Source: Amycolatopsis circi (GTDB lineage Bacteria; Actinomycetota; Actinomycetes; Mycobacteriales; Pseudonocardiaceae). Taken from it: DNA of 47,903 nucleotides. The position numbers and the translations under genes are program-made. This document shows, piece after piece, positions 38,848 to 46,843 of this stretch (positions are counted from its first letter, which is position 1; every line of letters begins with the position of its first letter). The notes beneath the pieces are model-generated. The model made no database searches. It had not been told where the DNA came from and worked only from the letters and a program-made list of their open reading frames with translations. Location of the stretch: the NCBI RefSeq assembly GCF_003385235.1, contig NZ_PQIA01000067.1:1-47903 (forward strand), in the 5' to 3' direction.

Positions 38848-38898
38848 CCGTGAAGGGCCCCTTGAGGGACTCAGATTCCCTCAAGGAGTCCTTCACGG
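38848..38898. repeat. palindrome family A copy (variant), exporter terminator
   Basis: Arms 38848-38869 and 38877-38898 (22 bp, two mismatches that can form G-U pairs), loop CTCAGAT. It begins CCGTGAAGGGCCCCTTGAGG. Compared with 36805-36855, both arms change together (GAGGGG/AACCCT to GAAGGG/CCCCTT and the matching right-arm bases). It starts 8 nt after the exporter stop and forms the right border of the TetR/MFS insertion. Confidence 0.8.
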
Positions 38899-38970
38899 CA
38901 GGTCACCCCGGGGCCAAGTTCAGGGATTTCTCCCGAGGCCGTCCGCTCGCCGCGGACGTAGCCTGAGGGC

Positions 38971-39657
38971 GTGAGCACACTGCCTCCCCTCCCGCCGACG
39001 TCGCCGCCGCCCGCCGCTGGCAGCGGCAAGCCGGTCGACGCCGCGAAGCGCATCCTGCCGCCCCATCCCAAGGCCGCGGCGTTCGTCGCGCTGGGGTTCG
39101 TGGCCGTGCTCTACCTCGTGGAACTGCTCGACGTGATCCTGCCGGGCGAGTTCACCCACGGCGGGATCCTGTCGCGGCAGGCGTCCAGCCTCGACGGCAT
39201 CCTCTGGGCTCCGCTGCTGCACGCCAACTGGTCGCACCTGTTCTCCAACACGGTGCCGGTGCTGATCTTCTCGTTCCTCGCGATGGCGGCGGGCATCGGC
39301 AGGTTCGCCGTGGTCACCGCGATCATCTGGCTGGTTTCCGGACTCGGCGTGTGGCTCGTCGGACCGTCGAACGCCTACACCGTCGGCGCGTCCGGGCTCG
39401 CCTTCGGCTGGCTCGCGTACCTGCTGGTGCGCGGTCTGTTCCACCGGTCGCTCGCGCAGATCGCGGTCGCGGTCGTGCTGCTCGGCATCTGGAGCGGGAT
39501 GCTCTGGGGCCTGCTGCCCGGCAACCCGGGCATCTCCTGGCAGGGCCATCTCTTCGGCGCGCTGGCCGGCATCCTCGCCGCGTGGCTGACCTCACGCGGC
39601 GAACGCGTCAAATCCCCGAAGATCGAGCCGACGACCCCGGGTAACCTCGGGGGGTGA
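38971..39657 (+). CDS. rhomboid-family intramembrane serine protease
   Basis: A 228-residue rhomboid with about six membrane helices. The catalytic dyad is Ser141 in VGASGLAFGW and His193 in WQGHLFGALAG. The oxyanion/loop region HANWSHLFSNT (84-94) is intact. A Pro-rich cytosolic N-terminus (4-34) precedes the first helix. It cleaves membrane proteins; the target is unknown. GTG 38971. The M. tuberculosis counterpart Rv1337 sits in the same cluster. Its stop overlaps the murI start (GTGA). Confidence 0.93.
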   Translation: MSTLPPLPPTSPPPAAGSGKPVDAAKRILPPHPKAAAFVALGFVAVLYLVELLDVILPGEFTHGGILSRQASSLDGILWAPLLHANWSHLFSNTVPVLIFSFLAMAAGIGRFAVVTAIIWLVSGLGVWLVGPSNAYTVGASGLAFGWLAYLLVRGLFHRSLAQIAVAVVLLGIWSGMLWGLLPGNPGISWQGHLFGALAGILAAWLTSRGERVKSPKIEPTTPGNLGG

Positions 39658-40454
39658 GTTCTCCCGGCGCGCCCATCGGTGTTTTCGATTCCGGCGTCGG
39701 CGGGCTCACCGTCGCACGCTCGATTCTCGAACTGCTGCCTGCCGAACAGCTCCGCTACGTCGGCGACACCGCGCGCAATCCGTACGGTCCGCTGCCCATC
39801 GCCACCGCTCGCGAGTACGCGCTGGCCGCTCTCGACGACATGGTCGAGAGCGGAGTGAAGGCGTTGGTGATCGCCTGCAACACAGCGTCCGCAGCCTGCC
39901 TTCGCGACGCGCGCGAACGCTACGACGTACCAGTGATTGAAGTGGTCCTTCCTGCCGCGCGCCGGGCCGCGGTCGCGACGCACAGCGGACGCGTCGGTTT
40001 GATCGGCACCGAAGGCACTGTGCGTTCGAGGGCGTACGACGACGCCTTCGCCGCCGCGCCTGACGTACGCCTCACCAGTGTTGCCTGCCCGCGCTTCGTG
40101 GACTTCGTCGAGCGCGGCATCACTACTGGCCGACAGATCCTCGGTCTGGCACAGGGTTATCTGCAGCCGTTGCTCGAAGCCGAAGTCGACACGCTCATCC
40201 TTGGCTGCACGCACTATCCGCTGTTGTCCGGCGTGCTGCAGATCGTGATGGGACAGGACGTCACGCTCGTTTCCAGCGCCGACGAAACCGCCAAGGACCT
40301 TTACCGCGTTTTGACCGAACTCGACCTGCTCGCCGAACGCGACGAGCCGCCGCGGCACGAGTTCCTCGCCACCGGTTCGCCGGAGCCGTTCGCCCGCTTG
40401 GCGCAGCGGTTCATGGGCTTCGCGCCGGGCGCGCTCGCCCCGGTCAGCGCGTGA
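39654..40454 (+). CDS. murI: glutamate racemase
   Basis: A 266-residue enzyme that makes D-glutamate for peptidoglycan. The two catalytic cysteines are Cys75 (VIACNTASA) and Cys185 (LILGCTHYPLL). The N-terminal GVFDSGVGGLTV and YVGDTARNPYG are family signatures. GTG start overlaps the rhomboid stop by 4 nt. The rhomboid-murI-metallo-beta-lactamase-rph-rdgB order equals the mycobacterial Rv1337-Rv1341 cluster. Confidence 0.97.
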   Translation: MSSPGAPIGVFDSGVGGLTVARSILELLPAEQLRYVGDTARNPYGPLPIATAREYALAALDDMVESGVKALVIACNTASAACLRDARERYDVPVIEVVLPAARRAAVATHSGRVGLIGTEGTVRSRAYDDAFAAAPDVRLTSVACPRFVDFVERGITTGRQILGLAQGYLQPLLEAEVDTLILGCTHYPLLSGVLQIVMGQDVTLVSSADETAKDLYRVLTELDLLAERDEPPRHEFLATGSPEPFARLAQRFMGFAPGALAPVSA

Positions 40455-40490
40455 CGCTGCGGCACCGCTGAGCAGAGTTAGGGTGACGGG

Positions 40491-41258
40491 GTGCGACTGA
40501 CGATCCTCGGGTGTTCGGGCAGCATCCCCGGCCCGAATGCCGCCGCGTCCGGGTACCTCCTGGAGGCGGAGGGCTATCGGCTCGGTCTTGAACTGGGCAC
40601 CGGCGCGTTCGCCCAATTGCAGACCGTCCTGGACCCGTTCGACTTGGACGCGCTCGTCCTTTCGCACCTGCACGCCGACCACTGCGCCGACGTAAACTCC
40701 CTGACGGTGCTTCGTCGCTACCACCCCGCACCGCCGTACCCCGCACGGCCGCGGCGGTTGCCGCTGTACGCGCCAGCAGAAGCGCCTTCGCGCCTCGCGC
40801 ACGCGTACGCAGCCGACGCCGCGGAGCGCGCTGGCGCGGATCTGTCGGACGTGTACGAGTTCCATGAGCTGCGCGAAGAACCTGTCGAGATCGGTCCCTT
40901 CGACGTCACCGCTGTCGCCGTGTACCACCCGACCCCCGCCTTCGGCCTGCGCATCGCTTATGGCGGCACCATCCTCGCGTACACCGGCGACACCGGGCTC
41001 TGCCGCGGCCTCGGTGAATTGGCCGACGGCGTCGATGTCCTGCTGTCTGAAGCTTCCTGGACCGATGCCGCTGACCGTCCGCACGGCGTGCACCTCTCCG
41101 GGAAAGAAGCCGGAGAGCTGGCCAAGGAGGCCGGAGTCGGCCGCCTGCTGCTGACCCACATCGCCCCGTGGACCGACCGCAACGCCGTCCTAGCCGAGGC
41201 CAAGGCGGTGTTCCCGGATGCCGAGCTGGTGACCCAGGGCGCGGTCTACGACCTCTGA
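40491..41258 (+). CDS. metallo-beta-lactamase-fold phosphodiesterase (Rv1339-like)
   Basis: A 255-residue MBL-fold hydrolase. The metal motif is SHLHADHCAD (near 58-67), with later ligands in VYHPTPAFGL, AYTGDTGLC and LLLTHIAPW. Its M. tuberculosis counterpart Rv1339 has been described as an atypical class II cyclic-AMP phosphodiesterase, so cyclic nucleotide hydrolysis is the leading hypothesis. RNase Z-like activity is less likely given its size and missing exosite. GTG 40491. It sits 36 nt after murI and 38 nt before rph, probably one transcript. Confidence 0.9.
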   Translation: MRLTILGCSGSIPGPNAAASGYLLEAEGYRLGLELGTGAFAQLQTVLDPFDLDALVLSHLHADHCADVNSLTVLRRYHPAPPYPARPRRLPLYAPAEAPSRLAHAYAADAAERAGADLSDVYEFHELREEPVEIGPFDVTAVAVYHPTPAFGLRIAYGGTILAYTGDTGLCRGLGELADGVDVLLSEASWTDAADRPHGVHLSGKEAGELAKEAGVGRLLLTHIAPWTDRNAVLAEAKAVFPDAELVTQGAVYDL

Positions 41259-41296
41259 TCGCGAAACTGTCGGGGTGACGTCCTAGAGTGCTCCCC

Positions 41297-42073
41297 GTGG
41301 TGAGAAAAGATGGCAGGAACGACGACCAGCTCCGCGAAGTGAAGCTCACCCGCGGGTTCCAGAAGTGGCCTGCCGGGTCGGTGCTCGTCGAGTTCGGCAA
41401 CACCAGGGTGCTGTGCGCGGCGAGCGTGACCGAGGGCGTGCCGCGCTGGCGTGCCGGGTCCGGTCTCGGCTGGGTCACCGCGGAGTACGCGATGCTTCCG
41501 TCCGCGACCAACACCCGCAGCGACCGCGAAGCGGTGAAGGGCCGAATCGGGGGCCGGACGCACGAGATCTCCCGGTTGATCGGCCGCTCCTTGCGCGCCT
41601 GCATCGACCTGGCCGCGCTCGGCGAGAACACCATCGTCATCGACTGCGACGTGATCCAGGCGGACGGCGGCACCCGCACCGCCGCGGTCACCGGCGGCTA
41701 CGTGGCCTTGGCGGACGCGATCACCTGGCTGGGCGCGGCGAACCGGCTCAACGACCCGCAGCCGCTGTCGTCCTCGGTGGCCGCGGTGAGCGTCGGCGTC
41801 GTGGACGGCCGGGTGCGCCTCGACCTGCCCTACGAGGAAGACTCGCGCGCCGAGGTCGACATGAACGTGGTCGCCACCGACGCCGGAACCCTCATCGAGG
41901 TGCAGGGCACCGGCGAGGGAGCCACCTTCGCGCGGTCCACTTTGGACACCATGCTGGACCTGGCGCTGGGCGGCTGCGAGGAACTGACGCGCATGCAGAA
42001 CGAAGCGCTGGCGCTGCCGTACCCGGGCGAGCTGCCGGAACCGCGTCCGGACAGGAAGAAGGGCCAGAAGTGA
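41297..42073 (+). CDS. rph: ribonuclease PH
   Basis: A 258-residue phosphorolytic exoribonuclease trimming tRNA 3' ends. Signatures: RKDGRNDDQLREVKLTRGFQ at the N-terminus, GSGLGWVTAEYAMLPSATNT (near 54-73), GRTHEISRLIGRSLRA, the phosphate/metal region IDCDVIQADGGTRTAAVTG (near 115-133), and GEGATFARSTLDTML near the end. Three in-frame GTG codons lie at the start (41288, 41297, 41300); 41297 gives the usual M-V-R-K-D-G-R N-terminus. Its stop overlaps the rdgB GTG. Confidence 0.96.
   Translation: MVRKDGRNDDQLREVKLTRGFQKWPAGSVLVEFGNTRVLCAASVTEGVPRWRAGSGLGWVTAEYAMLPSATNTRSDREAVKGRIGGRTHEISRLIGRSLRACIDLAALGENTIVIDCDVIQADGGTRTAAVTGGYVALADAITWLGAANRLNDPQPLSSSVAAVSVGVVDGRVRLDLPYEEDSRAEVDMNVVATDAGTLIEVQGTGEGATFARSTLDTMLDLALGGCEELTRMQNEALALPYPGELPEPRPDRKKGQK
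41935..41947. repeat. GTCCANNNTGGAC word, inside rph
   Basis: GTCCACTTTGGAC, encoding Ser-Thr-Leu-Asp with the rare codons ACT and TTG. One of six occurrences; see findings. Confidence 0.55.
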
Positions 42074-42678
42074 CCAAGCTGCTGCTGGCCACCCGGAACG
42101 CGAAAAAACTGGGCGAACTGCGCCGGATCCTGGAAGCGGAAGGCATTCAGGGCATCGAGGTGCTCGGCTTGAACGACGTCGAGGAGTTCCCGGAAGCCCC
42201 GGAAACCGCCCCCGACTTCGAAGGCAACGCCGCAGCCAAAGCACGGGACGCGGTAGCCGCCACCGGTTTGCCCGCCATCGCGGACGACTCGGGCCTGACC
42301 GTCGACGCTCTCAACGGCATGCCCGGCGTCCTCTCGGCCCGCTGGTCCGGCAAGCACGGCGACGACGAAGCGAACCTGAACCTGGTTCTGGGGCAGTTGA
42401 CGGACACCCCGGACGAGCGCCGGGGCGCGGCTTTCGTCTGCGCAGCCGTACTGGCGCTCCCTTCGGGCGAGACCACGACGGTCCGTGCTGAATGGCGAGG
42501 CACGCTGACGAGGGAAAAGCACGGAACCAACGGTTTCGGCTACGACCCCATCTTCGTGCCGGAAAACGAAACGAAAACCAGCGCGGAACTGTCTCCGGCG
42601 GAAAAAGACGCCGCTTCCCACCGCGGCAAAGCCTTGCGCGCACTTCTGCCAGCTTTGCAGAAACTAGCCGACGCATAA
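42070..42678 (+). CDS. rdgB: RdgB/HAM1 non-canonical purine NTP pyrophosphatase
   Basis: A 202-residue enzyme that removes XTP, dITP and related damaged nucleotides. Signatures: LLLATRNAKKLGELRRIL (4-21), FEGNAAAKARDA (near 50-61), AIADDSGLTVDALNGMPGVLSARWSG (near 69-94) and the C-terminal GTNGFGYDPIFV and SHRGKALRAL. GTG 42070 overlaps the rph stop by 4 nt. It is the last gene of the conserved housekeeping run, closed by a strong hairpin at 42687-42722. Confidence 0.97.
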   Translation: MTKLLLATRNAKKLGELRRILEAEGIQGIEVLGLNDVEEFPEAPETAPDFEGNAAAKARDAVAATGLPAIADDSGLTVDALNGMPGVLSARWSGKHGDDEANLNLVLGQLTDTPDERRGAAFVCAAVLALPSGETTTVRAEWRGTLTREKHGTNGFGYDPIFVPENETKTSAELSPAEKDAASHRGKALRALLPALQKLADA

Positions 42679-42686
42679 CTTCTCGG

Positions 42687-42722
42687 CCTACCCCGGAGCC
42701 GCGCTGGTGGCTCCGGGGTAGG
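42687..42722 (+). terminator. 14-bp perfect hairpin after rdgB
   Basis: Arms 42687-42700 (CCTACCCCGGAGCC) and 42709-42722 pair perfectly around an 8-nt loop, 8 nt after the rdgB stop. It separates the housekeeping run from the two-component system, whose start is 22 nt further on, leaving little space for a promoter in between. Confidence 0.82.
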
Positions 42723-42744
42723 ACTCGGGCTAGTCTCGGCAAGC

Positions 42745-43434
42745 ATGTGCGCCAATATCGTCCTAGCCGAAGACGATCCCAAGCAAGCGGAACTGGTCCG
42801 CCGCTACCTGGAACACGAGCAGCACACCGTTACCGTCGCGCCCACCGGCGAAGCCGCACTGGCGGAAATCCGCGCGGCAGAACCCGATCTCCTCATCCTG
42901 GACGTCATGCTCCCGGGCATGAACGGCCTGACCGTCTGCCGGACCATCCGGGCGTCCTCCGACCTGCCCATCCTCATGCTCACGGCGCGTTCGACCGAGG
43001 ACGACCTGCTCCAGGGCCTGGACCTGGGCGCGGACGACTACGTCACCAAGCCCTACAGCCCGCGTGAACTCATGGCGAGGGTCCGGACTCTTCTCCGGCG
43101 AACGAACTCGGCGAAAGACGGCCCGATCAAAGTGGGCACGCTGACTGTCGACAAAGACAAACACGAGGTCGCGGTAAGCGGAAACCCGATCGAAACCACT
43201 CCGGGGGAATTCCGGATCCTGGAGGTCATGGCCGCCCGTCCGGACCAGGTTTTCACGAGAGCGCAACTCCTGGAACACCTGCACGGTTTCGACCGCTACA
43301 TCACTCAACGCGCCATTGACGTGCACATCATGAACCTCAGAAAGAAAATTGAACCCAATCCGAGAAAGCCGGCGAAACTTCTCACGGTCTACGGCGTGGG
43401 CTACAAACTGACCGCCAAGTCCGATGCCCCGTAG
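42745..43434 (+). CDS. OmpR/PhoB-family response regulator
   Basis: A 229-residue regulator. The receiver domain has acidic pair Asp10/Asp11, phospho-acceptor Asp53 in LLILDVMLPG and the conserved Lys near 102 in YVTKPYSP. The winged-helix output domain follows (about 135-225), with ETTPGEFRILEVMAARPDQV and the recognition helix ITQRAIDVHIMNLRKKIE. It pairs with the histidine kinase whose ATG lies inside its own end (11-nt overlap). ATG 42745 directly follows the rdgB terminator; the promoter must overlap that hairpin or lie upstream. Confidence 0.95.
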   Translation: MCANIVLAEDDPKQAELVRRYLEHEQHTVTVAPTGEAALAEIRAAEPDLLILDVMLPGMNGLTVCRTIRASSDLPILMLTARSTEDDLLQGLDLGADDYVTKPYSPRELMARVRTLLRRTNSAKDGPIKVGTLTVDKDKHEVAVSGNPIETTPGEFRILEVMAARPDQVFTRAQLLEHLHGFDRYITQRAIDVHIMNLRKKIEPNPRKPAKLLTVYGVGYKLTAKSDAP

Positions 43435-45178
43435 CCTCCTCTTCCGCCTCTTCGCGGTAACCGCGGCCATCGCCGTGTGCGCGATCGCCGCCACCGCCTG
43501 GCTGGCGTCGAGGACCACTTCCGGTGCCATCGAACGAGAACAGGGCCAGCTCTTCGCCGACGACGGCACGATCTACCAGGCCCTCCTCTCGTACGCGGCA
43601 ACCCATCCCACGTGGTCCGGCGCGACCAAAACCATCGACGACTACGCGGAAAAGACCGGCCGCAAAATCGTCCTGACCACCCCGCAGGGCAAGCTGATCG
43701 CCAGCTCGGAACAGAACCCCGGCAAACTCCCGCAGCAACCGTCCGCGGTCATCGACCCGCTGGCCGTCGACACCCGCCTCGGCATCAAATCCACTCCGGA
43801 CCGGATCGACCCCGACGCGGTCGGCCCCTACAACCTTCCCGCGGACGAACGCGATGATCTCCAGGAAGTCGCCGAAAAGGTCCTGTCCTGCACCCAGCGC
43901 AGAACCGGCCTGGGCAGCCTGGAAATCTCGCCGAGCGGCCACCCGAGGGTGATCGCCCCGGCCGGTACCGCCCAGTGCGGCACCGGCCTGCTGGAACGCC
44001 CGACCGAGACCGAACGAGCCGCCCTGGCCAAGCTGTCCGGCCTGATCGATGCCTGCCTCGGCCGCAACGACAGCACCGTCCCGGTCGCCAAACTGGCCCT
44101 GTCCTGGACCTTCGAGGGTCCGGTCGTCCAAGCCACCGACCAGACCATTACCAACTGCGTGACCTCAGCCCGCAAAGAGCAACTGACCCCCTACGTCGCC
44201 CCCGCGGCTTGGCTCTACATCACCGAAAAAGGCACCGACCAGCCCCCGACGGGCTTCACGCTCTCGTCGGAAAATCGCACGAAGCTCATCGCCGTCACCG
44301 CCGCGATCCTTCTGCTGACGGTCATCGTCACCGCCCTGGCGTCGATCCGCCTGATCCGCCCCCTCCGCGCGTTGACTGGCGCTGCCCAACGCTTGAAAGC
44401 CGGCGAGACGGGTGCCCGGGTCCGCGTCAAAGGCAAGGACGAGATCGCCCGCCTGGCCACCGCGTTCAACGACATGGCGCGGGCGAGGGAAGAACTGGAG
44501 AACGCCCGCAAGGCGATGGTCAGCGACGTCGCGCACGAACTGCGCACCCCGCTGGCCACCATCCGAGGCTGGCTGGAAGCAACTCAAGACGGCATCAGCC
44601 AGCTGGACGACGACCTGGTCGTCTCCCTGTTGGAAGAAGCAGTCCACCTGCAACACATCGTGGACGACCTGCAGGACCTGGCCCTAGCGGACGCCGGTGC
44701 GCTGCGCGTTCATCCAGAACCCATCGACGCGAACACCGTCCTGGCCCACCTCGCCGCTGCGCACGCCCCGCGCGCCGAAACCGCAGGTGTCCACCTGTCT
44801 GTCCCGCCCATGGAGAACCCGGCCATTACCGCGGATCCAGTACGTCTGCGCCAAGCCCTGGACAATTTGGTCTCGAACGCAATCCGCCACACCCCACCCG
44901 GCGGCTCGGTAACCGTCACCGCGAACCAACTAGAGAACGACGCGATCTTCGAAGTAACCGACACCGGGACCGGCATTTCCGCAGAAGACCTGCCGCGCGT
45001 TTTCGACCGCTTCTGGCGCGCGGACCCCTCACGAAGCCGAATCTCCGGCGGCAGCGGCCTAGGCCTGGCAATCGTCCGCAAACTAACCGAAGCCCACGGC
45101 GGCGAAGTAACCGCCACCAGCACCCCCGGCGAAGGCACGACTTTCACTTTGCGCTTCCCGGCAATTGGCCGTGAGTAG
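43424..45178 (+). CDS. membrane sensor histidine kinase
   Basis: A 584-residue kinase. Membrane helix 1 is at 6-28, and a long extracellular sensor region spans about 30-285. Membrane helix 2 is at 288-308, HAMP at 310-360, and a HisKA domain has phospho-acceptor His371 in DVAHELRTPL. The HATPase domain has the N box LDNLVSNAIRHT, the G1 DTGTGIS and the G2 GGSGLGLAI. The sensor has four cysteines (156, 185, 211, 245), which could form two disulfides. The signal is unknown. It overlaps the response regulator by 11 nt, so both are made together. Confidence 0.94.
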   Translation: MPRSLLFRLFAVTAAIAVCAIAATAWLASRTTSGAIEREQGQLFADDGTIYQALLSYAATHPTWSGATKTIDDYAEKTGRKIVLTTPQGKLIASSEQNPGKLPQQPSAVIDPLAVDTRLGIKSTPDRIDPDAVGPYNLPADERDDLQEVAEKVLSCTQRRTGLGSLEISPSGHPRVIAPAGTAQCGTGLLERPTETERAALAKLSGLIDACLGRNDSTVPVAKLALSWTFEGPVVQATDQTITNCVTSARKEQLTPYVAPAAWLYITEKGTDQPPTGFTLSSENRTKLIAVTAAILLLTVIVTALASIRLIRPLRALTGAAQRLKAGETGARVRVKGKDEIARLATAFNDMARAREELENARKAMVSDVAHELRTPLATIRGWLEATQDGISQLDDDLVVSLLEEAVHLQHIVDDLQDLALADAGALRVHPEPIDANTVLAHLAAAHAPRAETAGVHLSVPPMENPAITADPVRLRQALDNLVSNAIRHTPPGGSVTVTANQLENDAIFEVTDTGTGISAEDLPRVFDRFWRADPSRSRISGGSGLGLAIVRKLTEAHGGEVTATSTPGEGTTFTLRFPAIGRE

Positions 45179-45211
45179 CGCTTGCCAGCAGGTGTCGGCA
45201 ATGCTGTGGGC

Positions 45212-46045
45212 GTGGAGTACGTGTCCAGGATGCCGCGACCGCCGCTGGACGGGCTGATCGACGACCTCTACTACCTGGACGGCGCGCCGCCGTACGCCCG
45301 ACTGACGCTGCCACCGGCACCCGCCGCACTGCTCATCGTCAACCTGGGAGCACCGTTCCGCATCCGCTCCGGCACGGAGACGGCCGAGTACGCCGATGGC
45401 TGCGTGATCACGATGCCCACCCGCGCGTACGAGTTCGGCTACCCACCCAGGACCCGATCCGTCGGCGTGCACTTCAAACCATGGGGCCTGGCACCGTTCC
45501 TGCCGATGCCCGCGACCGAACTGCGCGACCGGCCAGCGACGATAGAACAGGTCTGGGGCCGCCCCGCCATTGCCGAACTACAAGACCGGCTGGCCACCGC
45601 AAACGGGCCGCACGAGATGCTGACGCTGCTCGAAGATGAGCTGATCCGACGCCTGTCCGAGACCGCTGGTCTAGGCCTGGTCCGCCAGACGAGCAGCATC
45701 ATCGCAGCGGCCCGCGGTTCGGTGATGATCGGCGACCTGAGCGAGTCAGCCGGGGTCAGCAGCACCCACCTGGCACAACGGTTCAAGGCACTCATCGGCG
45801 TCACCCCGAAGCGCCTCGCCCGCACCCACCGCTTCACCGCCGCCGTGTTCGCGCTAGACCCTGCCGGACCGATCGATTGGGGAGAGCTAGCGGGCAGCGC
45901 GGGCTACTTCGATCAGGCCCACTTCGGCCACGAGTTCCGCGCCTTCACCGGCCGCACGCCGACCGAGTACGTCGAAATCCGGCGGCGCTTCCTGCGCGAA
46001 CATCCCGGCCATGTGCTGGACAGCTGGTCGCTGCCCGCCGATTGA
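45212..46045 (+). CDS. AraC-family regulator
   Basis: A 277-residue protein with an N-terminal cupin-like sensing part (about 20-150; LIVNLGAPFRIRSG, VITMPTRAYEFGYPPRTRSV) and a C-terminal AraC double helix-turn-helix (about 170-265). The latter has GDLSESAGVSSTHLAQRFKALIG and the second-helix signature AGYFDQAHFGHEFRAFTGRTPTEY. GTG 45212 is chosen; an in-frame TTG upstream is unlikely. It runs just ahead of the dihydrofolate-reductase-fold gene on the same strand and may regulate it. Confidence 0.9.
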   Translation: MEYVSRMPRPPLDGLIDDLYYLDGAPPYARLTLPPAPAALLIVNLGAPFRIRSGTETAEYADGCVITMPTRAYEFGYPPRTRSVGVHFKPWGLAPFLPMPATELRDRPATIEQVWGRPAIAELQDRLATANGPHEMLTLLEDELIRRLSETAGLGLVRQTSSIIAAARGSVMIGDLSESAGVSSTHLAQRFKALIGVTPKRLARTHRFTAAVFALDPAGPIDWGELAGSAGYFDQAHFGHEFRAFTGRTPTEYVEIRRRFLREHPGHVLDSWSLPAD

Positions 46046-46110
46046 TTTCTTACAAGAGCGAAAGCCCGCAACCCGCTAATTTGGGGCATCCCAAGCAGAG
46101 GAGAACCCCA

Positions 46111-46689
46111 GTGGGCAAGGTCGTCATGTACAGCTCGGTGTCGGCAGACGGTTTCATTGCCGACGAAAACGACCAGCCCGGCCCCTTGTTCGACTGGTTG
46201 ACCAGCGGCGACGTCCCGCTGGACGAAAGCGGCGCGCTAAAGGTGTCGCAGCAGTCCTACGACTACACCCGCCTGTACTGGAACCAAATCGGGGCGACAA
46301 TCGTCGGCCGCCACGTCTTCGATTTGACGGACGGCTGGGACGGAAAGCCGCCAAGCGGAATCGACCACGTAGTCGTGGTGACGCATCGCCCAGCACCAGA
46401 CGGCTGGAATCCCGAGGCCCCATTCCACTTCGTCGACGACGTCAAAGCAGCCGTGGCCAAAGCACAGGAACTAGCAGGTGACCGCGTCGTCGAGGTCGCC
46501 GCGGGCGATGTCGGCGGCCAAGCGCTGGCCGCGGGCCTGGTAGACGAGGTGCGCATGGACGTAGTCCCAGTGATCTTCGGATCCGGCAAACGCTATTTCG
46601 GCCCGGTCCAAGCACAACACCTGTTAGAGGACCCCGACGCGGTTCAAGGCGATCGGGTGCTTCACCTGCGCTACCAGGTGCGTCGCTGA
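46111..46689 (+). CDS. dihydrofolate-reductase/RibD-C-fold protein
   Basis: A 192-residue protein of the YwjB/RibD C-terminal reductase type. It begins GKVVMYSSVSADGFIADEND. It continues with IGATIVGRHVFDLTDGW (near 53-69), VVVVTHRP and the NADPH-loop-like AGDVGGQALAAGLVDEVRMDVVPVIFGSGKRYF (near 131-163). It is probably an NAD(P)H-dependent reductase of unknown substrate; true folate reduction is unlikely. GTG 46111 has GAGGAG about 8 nt upstream. It contains a TTA leucine codon (46624-46626), the only in-frame TTA noticed in the window. A family A palindrome follows. Confidence 0.9.
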   Translation: MGKVVMYSSVSADGFIADENDQPGPLFDWLTSGDVPLDESGALKVSQQSYDYTRLYWNQIGATIVGRHVFDLTDGWDGKPPSGIDHVVVVTHRPAPDGWNPEAPFHFVDDVKAAVAKAQELAGDRVVEVAAGDVGGQALAAGLVDEVRMDVVPVIFGSGKRYFGPVQAQHLLEDPDAVQGDRVLHLRYQVRR

Positions 46690-46747
46690 CCGAGGCTGGT
46701 GCGCAGGGCTCTTGCTGCCGATGGGCTTGCTACGCGCTGCCGCGGTC

Positions 46748-46796
46748 CGTGAGGGGAACCCTGAGGGAATCAGAGTCCCTCAGGGTTCCCCTCACG
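46748..46796. repeat. palindrome family A copy, bidirectional terminator
   Basis: Perfect 21-bp arms (46748-46768 and 46776-46796), loop ATCAGAG, which is the reverse complement of the loop at 36827-36833. It begins CGTGAGGGGAACCCTGAGGG. It lies between the convergent reductase-fold gene (stop 46689) and bcp (stop 46844). Confidence 0.85.
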
Positions 46797-46843
46797 TACG
46801 TCCGGTCCGTGCCGCCGTACACCGCGCTACTGAGAAACCCCGC

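Noticed and set aside
36805..38898. Composite transposon around the TetR/MFS pair
   Set aside because: The flanking palindromes are self-complementary hairpins of different subfamilies; no transposase, terminal repeats or target duplication were seen, so a transposon claim is not supported.
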